From IMG/VR virus record IMGVR_UViG_3300011252_000347, positions 1 to 21,856 of that record: a DNA stretch of 21,856 bases. One strand, given 5' to 3'. The notes beneath the pieces were generated by a model. It saw nothing but the letters and a program-made list of their open reading frames with translations, ran no database searches and was not told where the DNA came from. The DNA comes from a virus. Position 1 is the first letter of the stretch; every line of letters starts with the position of its first letter. Positions 1 to 6,382 of the stretch are shown one piece after another. Both the position numbers and the translations under genes were made by a program.

Positions 1-225
1 TTTGCATTTAGCAATCCACCTACAAGTGGTACAGCATACAGCTTTACTTTGTTTATTACTCAACCTTCATCAGCTAAAACTATTGCTTGGCCTAGCTCAG
101 TAGATTGGGCAGGAGGATCAGCACCAGATGCACCGGGAAATAGTGAAGTAAACGGATACGGTTTCTTTACTCGTGATGGTGGTACTACTTACTACGGCTT
201 CCTTGGAGGGGCAGCACTTGGCTAA
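1..225 (+). CDS. Tail-fibre / tail structural protein, C-terminal end (partial)
   Basis: The frame is open from the first base of the window to TAA at 223-225, so this is the last 74 residues of a protein that begins outside the window. The end contains a WPSSVDWAGG stretch followed by FFTRDGGTTYYGF. From memory this tryptophan-proline plus TRDGGTTWYGF ending is common at the C-terminus of marine podovirus tail fibre or tail structural proteins; I infer a receptor-contacting or fibre-body role. The stop overlaps the start region of the next gene, which suggests translational coupling. The N-terminal part, needed to name the fibre type, is not visible. Confidence 0.7.
   Translation, partial: FAFSNPPTSGTAYSFTLFITQPSSAKTIAWPSSVDWAGGSAPDAPGNSEVNGYGFFTRDGGTTYYGFLGGAALG
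205..211 (+). promoter_or_regulatory. Strong Shine-Dalgarno that fixes a TTG start
   Basis: GGAGGGG lies 6 nt before TTG at 218-220, inside the 3' end of the upstream fibre gene. The in-frame ATG at 173 has no comparable site and would add a frame-shadow peptide with no fibre character, so the TTG is preferred. Confidence 0.6.
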
Positions 226-1063
226 GTCATTCTTCAATACAGGATTGTTAGGTGCTGCTGGTGGTGGTAGTGGAGAGTTTTTAATTGATGGAAGTAGTCA
301 AGGAGCAGCAGAGTCTGGGGCTACGTTTAATATCACTTACACAGGCTCTGAACGAACAATAACTGTTACTGCCGATACTACTTTTACTGTTACAGCTTGG
401 GGTGCTGGTGGTGGTGCAAGTGGGCGAGGTGGATATGGTGGAGGGGGAGGTTCATCTACAGGAACTGTTACTCTTTCTGCAGGAACAAATTACAAAGTAA
501 TTGTAGGCCAAGGAGGTGATGGCAAAAGCACTGGTGCTGCAAGTGCAGCTTTTGGTGGCGGTGGTGGTAGTCCATCAGGGCATGGCACAAATGGATCAGG
601 CGGTGGTGGTGGCTATACTGGTCTTTTTACTAGCTCAGTATCTCATAGCAATGCAATCATTATTGCTGGTGGTGGTGGCGGTGGCTCACAAGACCCCGGC
701 ACTGGCGGTGTAGGTGGCGGTTCATCAGGTGGTGCTGGCTCTAATACAGGTAGAGCAGGAACGGGTGGCACTCAATCAGCAGGTGGTAGTAATGGTTCTG
801 GTAGTGGGCAACTGCAAGGTGGCACTGGCACTAGCACAGGTTCAGGTGGTGGTGGCGGTTACTACGGAGGGGGTGGAGGCACCAACGCTGGACCGGGGGC
901 TGGCGGTGGCGGCTCTGGTTACATAGGCGGTGTATCTAATGGAACAACTACTGCAGGAAGTGGACAGGCTGGAGCTAGTAACCCTCCTGATGGCTATGCA
1001 CGGGGGTCAAGCTCTAGCGGCGTTGATGGTCAAGGTGGATACATAAGGTTTGTTGTGGCATGA
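218..1063 (+). CDS. Glycine-rich tail-fibre tip / adhesin-like protein
   Basis: This protein of about 281 residues starts (from TTG 218) as MAKSFFNTGLLGAAGG. A short beta-rich stretch follows (FNITYTGSERTITVTADTTF), then about 200 residues dominated by GGGGG runs separated by short beta-like segments such as NYKVIVGQGG and AIIIAGGGG. This layout matches the glycine-rich domain seen in phage tail tips and adhesins, where polyglycine stretches can pack as polyglycine-II helices; that structural reading is inference. It sits between a fibre C-terminus and a fibre-assembly-like gene, which supports a receptor-binding tip. The stop is 13 bp before the next start. An ATG at 173 is possible, but it overlaps the upstream gene further and lacks a good ribosome site. 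Confidence 0.7.
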   Translation: MAKSFFNTGLLGAAGGGSGEFLIDGSSQGAAESGATFNITYTGSERTITVTADTTFTVTAWGAGGGASGRGGYGGGGGSSTGTVTLSAGTNYKVIVGQGGDGKSTGAASAAFGGGGGSPSGHGTNGSGGGGGYTGLFTSSVSHSNAIIIAGGGGGGSQDPGTGGVGGGSSGGAGSNTGRAGTGGTQSAGGSNGSGSGQLQGGTGTSTGSGGGGGYYGGGGGTNAGPGAGGGGSGYIGGVSNGTTTAGSGQAGASNPPDGYARGSSSSGVDGQGGYIRFVVA

Positions 1064-1076
1064 TAAGGATTTTAAA

Positions 1077-1532
1077 ATGAAAATAGCTAAATTAGACAAT
1101 AACAATATTTTAGAGGTAGGCGAACATCGTTCTTTGTTTCCTAAAATATCTTTTCCTGCTAGTGGGCCAAATAAAGAATGGTTGAGTGCAAATAGTTGTG
1201 CTGCTGTTAAAAAAGACTATACTTGCAACGACACTTCTGAAAAAATTGTAACTACCGAGCCGTATTTACAAGATAACGTTGTTCACATTAAACGAGTAAT
1301 CCCGCTGACGGATGAAGATTTAGCTGAACGTACAACAGAATTTAAAGCAAATGTACGTTCTCAACGTGATCTTAAACTATCTGCATGTGATTGGGTAGTA
1401 ACTAAAGCATTAGAAGCTGGTGGCTCTGTACCTTCTGCATGGATAACTTACCGCACCGCCCTGCGTGATATTACTACACATGCCAACTGGCCTAATTTAC
1501 AGGCTGATGATTGGCCTACGGAGCCTAGCTAA
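1077..1532 (+). CDS. Tail-fibre assembly-like protein
   Basis: The product is 151 residues, starting MKIAKLDNNNILEVGEHR at ATG 1077, with AAGGA eight bases upstream. An earlier in-frame ATG at 1050 lies inside the upstream gene and lacks a ribosome site. The C-terminal half has the layout of small phage fibre-assembly chaperones: a helix with RDLKLSACDWVV, then AWITYRTALRDIT, then WPNLQADDWPTEP. These proteins help fold or attach fibre tips, and the position directly after a fibre-tip gene fits. The N-terminal half (NKEWLSANSCAAVKKDYTC) resembles the segment such proteins use to describe fibre ends, but I cannot assign it a function. The family call is by pattern, not by search. Confidence 0.65.
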   Translation: MKIAKLDNNNILEVGEHRSLFPKISFPASGPNKEWLSANSCAAVKKDYTCNDTSEKIVTTEPYLQDNVVHIKRVIPLTDEDLAERTTEFKANVRSQRDLKLSACDWVVTKALEAGGSVPSAWITYRTALRDITTHANWPNLQADDWPTEPS

Positions 1533-1603
1533 TGGATATAAACTGGACATTAGTAACAATAGCAGGGACATAAACCCTTGCTTTAATCATCTATGTGGTA
1601 TAA
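1532..1603 (+). pseudogene. Small membrane ORF interrupted by an in-frame TAA
   Basis: ATG at 1532 overlaps the upstream stop (TAATG). It reads MDINWTLVTIAGT, then TAA at 1571-1573, then in the same frame TLALIIYVV and a second TAA at 1601-1603. If the first TAA were a sense codon, the product would be a short single-pass hydrophobic peptide. It may be a decayed membrane peptide, a functional 13-residue peptide, a sequencing error or chance. The reading frame itself is directly visible; the gene status is uncertain. Confidence 0.3.
1561..1584 (+). terminator. Weak terminator-like hairpin after the fibre genes
   Basis: AGCAGGG (1561-1567) can pair with CCCTTGCT (1575-1582), with one bulged T and a seven-base loop. 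Only TT follows before adenines, so the U-tract is poor. It could attenuate transcription from the fibre genes, or just be a chance stem inside the broken small ORF. Confidence 0.25.
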
Positions 1604-1604
1604 T
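1578..1604 (+). promoter_or_regulatory. Sigma70-type promoter with extended -10
   Basis: A perfect TATAAT (1599-1604) is preceded by TGG, an extended -10 (TGn). TTGCTT at 1578-1583 is a partial -35 at a short 15-bp spacing, which an extended -10 can tolerate. It lies 36 bp before the ATG at 1641, in one of the few non-coding gaps on this strand, and would drive the genes from 1641 onward. A dyad overlaps the -10. Confidence 0.5.
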
Positions 1605-1616
1605 ATTACCCCATAG
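1591..1616. promoter_or_regulatory. 26-bp dyad over the -10 box (possible operator)
   Basis: CTATG-T-GGTA (1591-1600) and TACC-C-CATAG (1607-1616) are inverted copies matching at 9 of 10 positions, around a 6-bp A/T centre. The arms enclose the TATAAT of the promoter. This fits an operator at which a dimeric repressor would block polymerase. It could instead form an RNA hairpin in a transcript entering from upstream. There is no U-tract, so it is not a standard terminator. Confidence 0.35.
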
Positions 1617-1640
1617 CAGCAATCAAAAATCCCCATACAT

Positions 1641-2084
1641 ATGAATAATCTTTACCTGCTAAACCCGGCAGATGTTTTGGCTCAATGGCCCATAATAAAA
1701 CCACATATAGATAGCGCCCTTGCCCACTCCGTGGGCGAAATGAACACCTTCCAATTGTTCCAAAAAACGATGTCTGGTGAGGTTCATATCTGGGTCTATC
1801 TGGATGAGAATACGCAGATTACAGCCGTTTTAAGCACACGATTTCTACAATACGAAAACCGCAAATCTTTGCAAATCATGACGTGCGGCGGTGCAGTAGA
1901 AGATTGGGATATCTGGCTAGATCACAATTACGTTTTTGAGAATTTCTGCAAGAACAACGGCTGCTCATCCATACAAATTTGGGGCCGCAAAGGATGGGGC
2001 CGCAAGCTGGCTCAAGTAACCAGCCAGACAGGCAAATCCTACAAGCCCCTATATTATGTCTATGACATGGAGATCGACAAATGA
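1641..2084 (+). CDS. Unknown 147-aa phage protein, possibly GNAT-like fold
   Basis: I do not recognise this protein with certainty. It has mixed alpha/beta composition and no signal peptide or membrane segment. The middle alternates strands (GEVHIWVYLDENTQITAVL, then RKSLQIMTCGG). A helix and SSIQIWGRKGWGRKLAQV follow, which loosely recalls the strand-loop-helix of acetyltransferase-like (GNAT) proteins; that reading is speculative. No clear Shine-Dalgarno precedes ATG 1641. The ATG lies 36 bp after a promoter -10, so it is the first gene of that transcript. Its end overlaps the next start by 4 nt (ATGA), so the two are probably translated together and belong to the virion block. Confidence 0.55.
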   Translation: MNNLYLLNPADVLAQWPIIKPHIDSALAHSVGEMNTFQLFQKTMSGEVHIWVYLDENTQITAVLSTRFLQYENRKSLQIMTCGGAVEDWDIWLDHNYVFENFCKNNGCSSIQIWGRKGWGRKLAQVTSQTGKSYKPLYYVYDMEIDK

Positions 2085-3454
2085 CACTAACTAATCCGTT
2101 TGGTATTGAGCGTTACCTACACCCACGGCAATCGGGTATAATCGTATATAAAGGTGGGGGAGCGGCTCCTGCTCCAGCACCTGCCCCAGTTGTAAATGTT
2201 CAAGGAGGTCTGACAGAAGCGCAATACCAAAACCTCATGGGTGGCATAGGCTCTCCAACAATCGCAGGAGTTGATGGTGCTGACCCTACAGCCGCAACTG
2301 GGCTGTACAATGAAGCCGCAACAATCGGAACCAACCTAGATACCGGTTTTACTGGGGTGAATACTGGTATTGCTGATCTTTCTACAGGTATCACTGGCGT
2401 AAACACCGGACTTAATACTGGGTTTGCTGATATTTCATCTGCACTCGACACAGTAAGCGCAAATCAAACCACCGGTTTCGATACAGTAAATACGAATATG
2501 GCAACAAATGCAGCAAATATTAATACCGGGATAACCGGTCTGCAAGCAGGACAAGATGCTGGTTTTGCCGATGTAGGAACTCGCTTTGATACAGTAGACC
2601 AGGCAAACGTAAATATGCAGACTGCTGTGGATCAAGGATTTCAAGATCAGGCGCAGGGCTTCACTGATGTAAATGCTAATATGTCTGCAGGTTTTGCTGA
2701 CAATGCAGCGGCGGTTAATACCGGATTTACCGATGCTGCCACCGCCCTTGCACAAGGTTTTGGAGATGCCTCTACTCAGCTAACTAATACACAAGCTAAT
2801 GTGCTAGAAGGCCAGCAAGGTTTAGGAACGCAGCTAGACACAATGGGTGCTACAGCCGATGCCTATGCAGCGCAGTCTCTATCTAATCAGGATGCTCTGC
2901 AGTCCGGGCAAGACACTTTTCGCAGCACTTTTGATGACTATGTTGAACGGTATTCTGACGATACTGAACTGGCTCAGAATACCCGTGCTGACATGCAGAC
3001 AGCAAATGCTAATGCCAATCAAACTCTCCGCAATGACATGGCTAGAACAGCGAATGCTGAAGAAGTTAAGGCTGCTGAAATTGCTCGTAACGTACAAGCC
3101 ATTCAAATTAATCAGGCTAAAAATGCTGCAGTCGAAGCAGCAAGTAATCCAAATTTAGATCAGGGGATGCGTCAGAACTTTGCTAATTTGGGAACTAGCT
3201 TTGATAATAATGGCGCATTAATTCCAACCACTGTTGATCGTTCAGGAAATAGAATTGTCCGTTCTATGGATAATCAGGGGAACCTGACGCTCAACTCATT
3301 CAATAGTTTGGGACAGCCGGTTGGCTCCCAGACCCTCAACATTGCTCAATCCCTGAATATTCTAAGTCAGGTGAGCAAAGCATCCGCTGCAAACACTTCG
3401 CTGACACCGGTAGGTACACGGGCCGGTATAGCTTCCCCATATATGACCACATAG
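2081..3454 (+). CDS. Coiled-coil structural protein with heptad/hendecad repeats
   Basis: This 457-residue protein begins with a short unique N-terminus, then an Ala-Pro linker (residues 27-36). Residues about 85-250 form a long repetitive region. TG-F/I/L units fall exactly seven apart (hydrophobic residues 90, 97, 104, 111). Later GF pairs fall eleven apart (194, 205, 216, 227). Such spacing is typical of a parallel trimeric or dimeric coiled-coil shaft. Residues 250-355 are helical, alanine- and asparagine-rich. The tail (about 370-420) looks beta-rich: IPTTVDRSGNRIVRSMDNQG, then further short strands. I infer an elongated virion part such as a fibre, needle or connector shaft, given its place between fibre genes and lysis genes. 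No family name can be supported. Confidence 0.6.
   Translation: MTLTNPFGIERYLHPRQSGIIVYKGGGAAPAPAPAPVVNVQGGLTEAQYQNLMGGIGSPTIAGVDGADPTAATGLYNEAATIGTNLDTGFTGVNTGIADLSTGITGVNTGLNTGFADISSALDTVSANQTTGFDTVNTNMATNAANINTGITGLQAGQDAGFADVGTRFDTVDQANVNMQTAVDQGFQDQAQGFTDVNANMSAGFADNAAAVNTGFTDAATALAQGFGDASTQLTNTQANVLEGQQGLGTQLDTMGATADAYAAQSLSNQDALQSGQDTFRSTFDDYVERYSDDTELAQNTRADMQTANANANQTLRNDMARTANAEEVKAAEIARNVQAIQINQAKNAAVEAASNPNLDQGMRQNFANLGTSFDNNGALIPTTVDRSGNRIVRSMDNQGNLTLNSFNSLGQPVGSQTLNIAQSLNILSQVSKASAANTSLTPVGTRAGIASPYMTT
2342..2770 (+). repeat. Protein-level heptad then hendecad repeat array
   Basis: Codons for residues 88-230 of the coiled-coil protein encode repeated TGF/TGI/TGVNTG and GFxDxxxA(x)A units. 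The spacing is 7 residues in the first part and 11 in the last part. At DNA level the copies are diverged, so this is an ancient protein repeat and not recent tandem duplication. Confidence 0.55.
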
Positions 3455-3461
3455 GATTATC

Positions 3462-4193
3462 ATGCACCCACAGAAAATATCTCCACAAGGCACAAATCTA
3501 GTTAAAAAGTTTGAAGGTCTCCACAGGGTCCAAGACGATGGAATGGTATCAGCGTATCGATGCGTGGCGGGAGTTTGGACATGTGGATTTGGGGCAACTA
3601 AGGGCGTTAGATCAGGCACGAAGTGGACAAAAGAGTACTGTGATCAAAGGTTAGTTGATGACCTGAATGATCACGGGAAGGCAGTTAAACGCCATGTGAA
3701 TGTCCCTCTCACACAGTTTCAATATGACGCTCTCACGTCTTTCGTTTTTAATCTAGGAGAAGGTGCATTTAAGTCCTCTACGTTGCTAAAGAAATTAAAT
3801 AGGGGCATGTACGATGAAGTGCCTGAACAACTCATGCGGTGGAATAAAGCCCGTGTAGAAGGCAAGCTAGTACCGTTGAATGGCCTGACTCGCAGACGTG
3901 CTGCAGAGGCTGCTTTATTTAGTTCTGATGCCGCACTGCCTTCTGATGAAGGTGGCTCAGAGATGCCGCAAAAGGTATCTGCAGCGGCACCTAAATCATT
4001 AGCTAAAAGTAAAACAATGGCTGGTGCCGGTATCGCTGGTGCTGCCACAGCTATGAATGAGATTTCAGGACAACTGCAGGGCTTACTGCCTTACGCTGAT
4101 AGCTTAAAAGTCTTGTTCCTGGTGTGTGCAATCGGCGGCATTGCTCTAGCAGCATACGCAAGATTTAAGGACCATAAAGACGGGGTTCACTGA
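3462..4193 (+). CDS. Endolysin: GH24 lysozyme with hydrophobic holin-like C-terminus
   Basis: A 243-residue lysozyme that would cleave the glycan backbone of peptidoglycan at lysis. Residues 10-150 match the GH24 phage lysozyme fold: KKFEGL with catalytic E18, AYRCVAGVWTCGFGAT, and FQYDALTSFVFNLG around 86-98. The usual E-8-(D/C)-5-T signature is present as E18, C34 and T40, but about seven residues (within HRVQDDGMVS) are inserted between E18 and C34. A low-complexity linker follows. Two hydrophobic stretches come last: TMAGAGIAGAATAM (185-198) and a transmembrane-like segment at 214-233, then a basic end. That tail resembles small phage holin-like membrane modules sometimes fused to endolysins, so the protein may be membrane-tethered. 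There is no N-terminal signal. AGGA lies five bases before the ATG, and the stop overlaps the spanin start (TGATG). Confidence 0.85.
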   Translation: MHPQKISPQGTNLVKKFEGLHRVQDDGMVSAYRCVAGVWTCGFGATKGVRSGTKWTKEYCDQRLVDDLNDHGKAVKRHVNVPLTQFQYDALTSFVFNLGEGAFKSSTLLKKLNRGMYDEVPEQLMRWNKARVEGKLVPLNGLTRRRAAEAALFSSDAALPSDEGGSEMPQKVSAAAPKSLAKSKTMAGAGIAGAATAMNEISGQLQGLLPYADSLKVLFLVCAIGGIALAAYARFKDHKDGVH

Positions 4194-4432
4194 TGTTCGT
4201 ATTTGGTAAAATCAAAACCTACATTATCGCTACTTTAGCCCTCGCCCTGCCTATTATTTACGTCATGGGAAGGATCAAAGGACGGGCTGCAGAAAAGACC
4301 AAAGTGCTAGAAGACGATCTTCAGGCACAGAAAAAATCAACAAACTTTTATAAGAAAATGTCTGAACATGAAGACGATGCTCTTACTGATCGTAAGTCTG
4401 TCACTGACCGGTTGCGCTCAAACGGTTTATAG
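4193..4432 (+). CDS. Inner-membrane spanin (Rz-like)
   Basis: The product has 79 residues, with a short cytoplasmic N-terminus, one transmembrane segment at about 8-25 (TYIIATLALALPIIYVMG), and a charged helical periplasmic part with a likely coiled coil (KTKVLEDDLQAQKKSTNFYKK). This is the layout of an i-spanin, which with a lipoprotein partner fuses the inner and outer membranes in the last step of Gram-negative host lysis. It starts one base inside the lysozyme stop, and its 3' end overlaps the o-spanin gene by 65 nt in another frame. That arrangement is the strongest evidence for the call. It implies a Gram-negative host. Sequence similarity to known Rz was not tested. Confidence 0.75.
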   Translation: MFVFGKIKTYIIATLALALPIIYVMGRIKGRAAEKTKVLEDDLQAQKKSTNFYKKMSEHEDDALTDRKSVTDRLRSNGL

Positions 4433-4613
4433 AACTCAGCTTGAAATATACTGCCCACAATTGAAGCAGTATTCTGAGGCATTCAACAACAATCTAGCCA
4501 ATGAAATCGAAAGCCTACCGCCTGACAACCGGGCGATTGAAGAGGCAATCGGAAACTATGTTTATTTGCGTGACCGTATTCGGCGCTGCCATGAAGAAAA
4601 GGATAAAATCTAA
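4368..4613 (+). CDS. Outer-membrane lipoprotein spanin (Rz1-like)
   Basis: An 81-residue protein with a lipoprotein signal peptide: MK, a hydrophobic core (LLLIVSLSL) and the lipobox LTGC with Cys16. The mature chain would be 66 residues, anchored in the outer membrane and reaching the i-spanin across the periplasm. It is rich in charged helix and has only a small proline pair (LPPDN). The gene begins inside the i-spanin gene in a different frame, a partially overlapping spanin arrangement. No strong ribosome site is visible, so it may depend on translation of the upstream gene. Its stop overlaps the next ATG (TAATG). It has two further cysteines, in YCPQL and RRCHEE. Confidence 0.78.
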   Translation: MKTMLLLIVSLSLTGCAQTVYRTQLEIYCPQLKQYSEAFNNNLANEIESLPPDNRAIEEAIGNYVYLRDRIRRCHEEKDKI

Positions 4614-6382
4614 TGGGTTTGTGGAGTAGCACTTTCGGTGACGGCAATTCATTAGAGCAATCTATTGATAATCAGTTTGGAAGTAGCCAAGGAAGTTATG
4701 TCGGGGGAAGTTGGACAGGTTCTCCTTCTACCCGCCCTGACGGGGTAAAAGGGCCAAATGCCAACCGTGGCGGTGATAATGATTATGACGCTCTGTACGA
4801 TGAGTCTACCGGCGGTGCAGCGGGTGGCCTTGTATCTGCCCCTGCCCCTGTAGCCCCCGCCCCACCACCTAAAAGCACCCCATTCGATCCCAACTCAGTT
4901 CTAGAATATGCAAAGACCGCTGGTATGGTTGAATCTGATGCACAGATTGCGGAACTACTGGCTGATCCCACTAAGTGGCTGAATGACCGTAACATTAATC
5001 TGAGTGACGTTGTTCCCACTATTGATCCTGACGAAGAAGGAACAAACCTTGATCCGTATGATCCACGTTATGATTTAGGTGATGATGTAGCTGTTGATCC
5101 CAATACTGCTGTCATTAGCACCTCTGGAGATGTAACGCAGGGACCAATCACTGATTTCGCTGCAGATACTGTCACAGACCGTATGGGAACTGATGTAACG
5201 ACAGTTGATGCTGCTAAAGGTACAATCAGAGAGGATAACCTTGTAGACGCTGCACAGATCGACATGCAGGGTGTTGGCACCGGGGTTAATGCTGATGGCA
5301 CAATATCGGTTACAGGCGAGGCTATAAATAACTTCGCCACACAGAACATCTCACAGATGATTGATACCTCAACAATCAGCGGGAAGCTTCTGGCTCAAAA
5401 GCTGGGGGAAGGTAACTACACAGATGCCAAGGCTACTGTTCTTGGTCAGATGAAGATCATTAGTGATGAATTTAAAGACAGTAATGGTCAACCTAAAATA
5501 CCTGCATGGGCGCAATCAATAGCCCGTGAAACATCTAAAGCAATGGCTTTTACCGGCATCACCGGGACTGCACAAACCGCTGCTATGGCTACCGCACTGA
5601 TGGAAGCTACACTAGGCGTAGCTGAAAAAGATGCTGCATTCTTTCAAACCCTGACAGTTAAGAATTTAGATAATAGGCAACAGTCTATTATTAACAAAGC
5701 AAATGTCATGGCTCAATTTGAAGTAGCTAATCTAGACAATAGACAGGCTGCATTGGTTCAAAATGCTAAATCATTTTTAGAAATGGATATGGCTAATCTG
5801 ACTAATGAGCAACAGGCTGAAGTGATTAACACACAAGCTATGGTAGAGGCATTACTTACAGATCAAGCAGCCATAAATGCTCAACGTCTGTTTTCAGCAG
5901 AAACTGCAAATGATTTTCAAAAATATTATGATCAGATGAATGCCACGATTTCGATGAATAGGTCTGAGCAAATTAATGCAATGAACCGTTTTAATGCCGG
6001 TGAAATTAATGATGCATCTGAGTTTAATGCAACCATGGAAGACGCTCGACAGCGTTTTTATGCATCCATGCAATACAACATTGATTTGGCTAATGCTAAA
6101 TGGCGTCAGACCGTATCGACAACAAACAGTGATATGCAATTTGAAGCGCACTCTACGGATGTGAAAAACACTTTGGATATCAGCACTGAGGCGATGAACC
6201 GCATGTGGGATCGTGTCGATAATATGTTGGATTATATTTACCGGGGGGCTGAAGCGGAATCCGATAGAGATGCTCAAATTCTTGCAGCACAACTATCTGC
6301 ACAAGCCAGTGGTGGAAGCAGTAGTTCAGGTAAGTATCAGGCAATAGGAACTATTATAGCTGCAGGAATTGGCGCATTTTGA
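4613..6382 (+). CDS. Virion structural protein with 22-residue helical repeats
   Basis: This 589-residue protein is of unrecognised family. Residues 1-90 are low-complexity (Gly/Ser/Asp), with a Pro-Ala linker at 75-87. Residues 90-240 are acidic and Asp/Thr/Val-rich. Residues 255-345 look like a compact helical domain. Three tandem 22-residue repeats begin at NLDNRQ (351), NLDNRQ (373) and NLTNEQ (395), then a long helical region of short ASEFNAT/DLANAK-type units runs to about 560. It ends in a Gly/Ser linker and a short hydrophobic C-terminus (IGTIIAAGIGAF), which might contact membrane or be buried in the particle. AAGGA lies nine bases before the ATG. The neighbours (lysis genes upstream, ejection proteins downstream) suggest an internal or tail-associated virion component; that is inference. 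Confidence 0.6.
   Translation: MGLWSSTFGDGNSLEQSIDNQFGSSQGSYVGGSWTGSPSTRPDGVKGPNANRGGDNDYDALYDESTGGAAGGLVSAPAPVAPAPPPKSTPFDPNSVLEYAKTAGMVESDAQIAELLADPTKWLNDRNINLSDVVPTIDPDEEGTNLDPYDPRYDLGDDVAVDPNTAVISTSGDVTQGPITDFAADTVTDRMGTDVTTVDAAKGTIREDNLVDAAQIDMQGVGTGVNADGTISVTGEAINNFATQNISQMIDTSTISGKLLAQKLGEGNYTDAKATVLGQMKIISDEFKDSNGQPKIPAWAQSIARETSKAMAFTGITGTAQTAAMATALMEATLGVAEKDAAFFQTLTVKNLDNRQQSIINKANVMAQFEVANLDNRQAALVQNAKSFLEMDMANLTNEQQAEVINTQAMVEALLTDQAAINAQRLFSAETANDFQKYYDQMNATISMNRSEQINAMNRFNAGEINDASEFNATMEDARQRFYASMQYNIDLANAKWRQTVSTTNSDMQFEAHSTDVKNTLDISTEAMNRMWDRVDNMLDYIYRGAEAESDRDAQILAAQLSAQASGGSSSSGKYQAIGTIIAAGIGAF
5657..5854 (+). repeat. Three tandem 22-residue repeats (protein level)
   Basis: Residues 349-414 of the structural protein fall into three 22-residue units, each starting V/M-K/A-N-L-D/T-N-R/E-Q. 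Twenty-two is two hendecads, consistent with a long right-handed coiled coil. The DNA copies are diverged but still share aat-ttaga-aata-style segments. Confidence 0.55.

Noticed and set aside
516-926. Two valine-rich open frames overlapping the glycine-rich gene
   Set aside because: They arise from GGT/GGC-rich codons read in another frame; composition is extreme and no start signal is seen.
400-1000. Dense GGT/GGC repeats considered as a satellite or CRISPR-like array
   Set aside because: There is no constant repeat with unique spacers; the repetition follows glycine codons in one frame.
1533-1640. tRNA or attachment site in the intergenic gap
   Set aside because: No cloverleaf, no T-loop-like sequence and no tRNA 3' end; no integrase is seen in the window.
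2106-2142. TTGAGC ... TATAAT inside the start of the coiled-coil gene, as a promoter
   Set aside because: The spacer is 25 bp and there is no extended -10; it lies within coding sequence.
3561-3566. Cys at the usual Asp position of the lysozyme, as a dead active site
   Set aside because: The GH24 signature allows D or C at this place, so it is not a sign of inactivation.
5894-6292. 132-residue antisense frame rich in Ile and His
   Set aside because: Shadow of the 22-residue-repeat structural gene; no ribosome site or neighbour fits it.
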